Assembly (NCBI GenBank): GCA_012295275.1
Contig: CM022675.1
Location: 826,860 to 845,359 of the forward strand
Origin: Chrysomallon squamiferum
Lineage: Eukaryota > Mollusca > Gastropoda > Neomphalida > Peltospiridae
Reading direction: 5' to 3'
DNA: 18,500 bases
Shown here: positions 18,398 through 18,500 of the stretch, one piece after another
Numbering within the stretch: the stretch's first letter is position 1
How the letters are laid out: each line of letters opens with the position of its first letter
The notes under the pieces: model-generated
Seen by the model: only the letters and a program-made list of their open reading frames with translations
Databases searched by the model: none
What the model was told of the DNA's origin: nothing
Position numbers and translations under genes: made by a program

Positions 18398-18500
18398 TTT
18401 TTTTCAAACAGTACATTTTTGGGGCAGTTCTTTATCTTTCTTTTGCTGATTATATATATTTTTAAGAACAAAAATGAAAAAATAAACAAATAAGAGGTTG
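18106..18500 (-). other. E-Syt intron upstream of exon A (partial), with small repeats
   Basis: The rest of the window is intron. It includes two or three short copies of an aagggaggtaa-type element (about 18112-18190), an (AAT)n stretch near 18250, a (TTTA)n run (18365-18390) followed by poly(T), and two diverged copies of a ~45-bp segment starting at 18329 and 18405 (tgggacagtc... and ggggcagttc...). The preceding coding exon of C2B lies beyond the right edge. Confidence 0.7.

Overview
This is a stretch of nuclear DNA from an animal, most probably an invertebrate and perhaps a mollusc or other lophotrochozoan; the taxon is a guess from the style of the genome, not from a diagnostic gene. 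Three conserved eukaryotic genes are present. Two of them have GT-AG introns whose frames join exactly. The non-coding DNA is very AT-rich and crowded with microsatellites and minisatellites. No rRNA, tRNA, CRISPR array, bacterial-type operon or intact mobile element was seen.

Left part (1-4964). The spliceosomal DEAD-box helicase DDX23/Prp28 lies on the + strand, 11-2053. The helicase core and part of the N-terminal region sit in one uninterrupted exon; the start of the protein is probably off the left edge. Behind it is about 2.9 kb of non-coding DNA. It holds a degenerate ~70-bp tandem array, several candidate poly(A) signals, a perfect 11-bp hairpin, a 21-bp duplication and an (AC)15 tract. 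This is the convergent space between DDX23 and the next gene.

Middle (4965-7476). A complete two-exon gene on the minus strand encodes a prolyl 4-hydroxylase alpha subunit of 509 residues, with signal peptide, P4Ha_N and peptide-binding regions and an intact HxD...H...K catalytic site. A duplicated 39-bp block just upstream of its start carries two TATA-like boxes. A 27-bp minisatellite of 17 units lies further upstream.

Gene-poor block (7477-13632). About 6 kb of A/T-rich simple sequence has no convincing coding region. Part of it is probably the 3' UTR of the next gene. It contains (TA)n, (AAT)n and poly(A) tracts and a 39-bp minisatellite.

Right part (13633-18500). The last six exons of an extended synaptotagmin (E-Syt2-like) lie on the minus strand. 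They cover the end of C2B, the linker and the whole of C2C, with matching splice phases throughout. Two things stand out. An in-frame TGA at 14981-14983 interrupts C2C just after its DPY motif, beside a 7-bp direct repeat. Two introns are filled with arrays that repeat splice-signal-like sequence: a 62-63-bp array of 5' splice sites copied from the exon junction, and about 15 units of a branch-point plus pyrimidine-tract module ending at the real acceptor.

The three genes do not form a pathway. They act in splicing (DDX23), collagen processing in the ER (P4HA) and ER-plasma membrane contact (E-Syt). I see no new enzymatic system here. The most unusual signals are the interrupted C2C exon and the repeated splice-site arrays.
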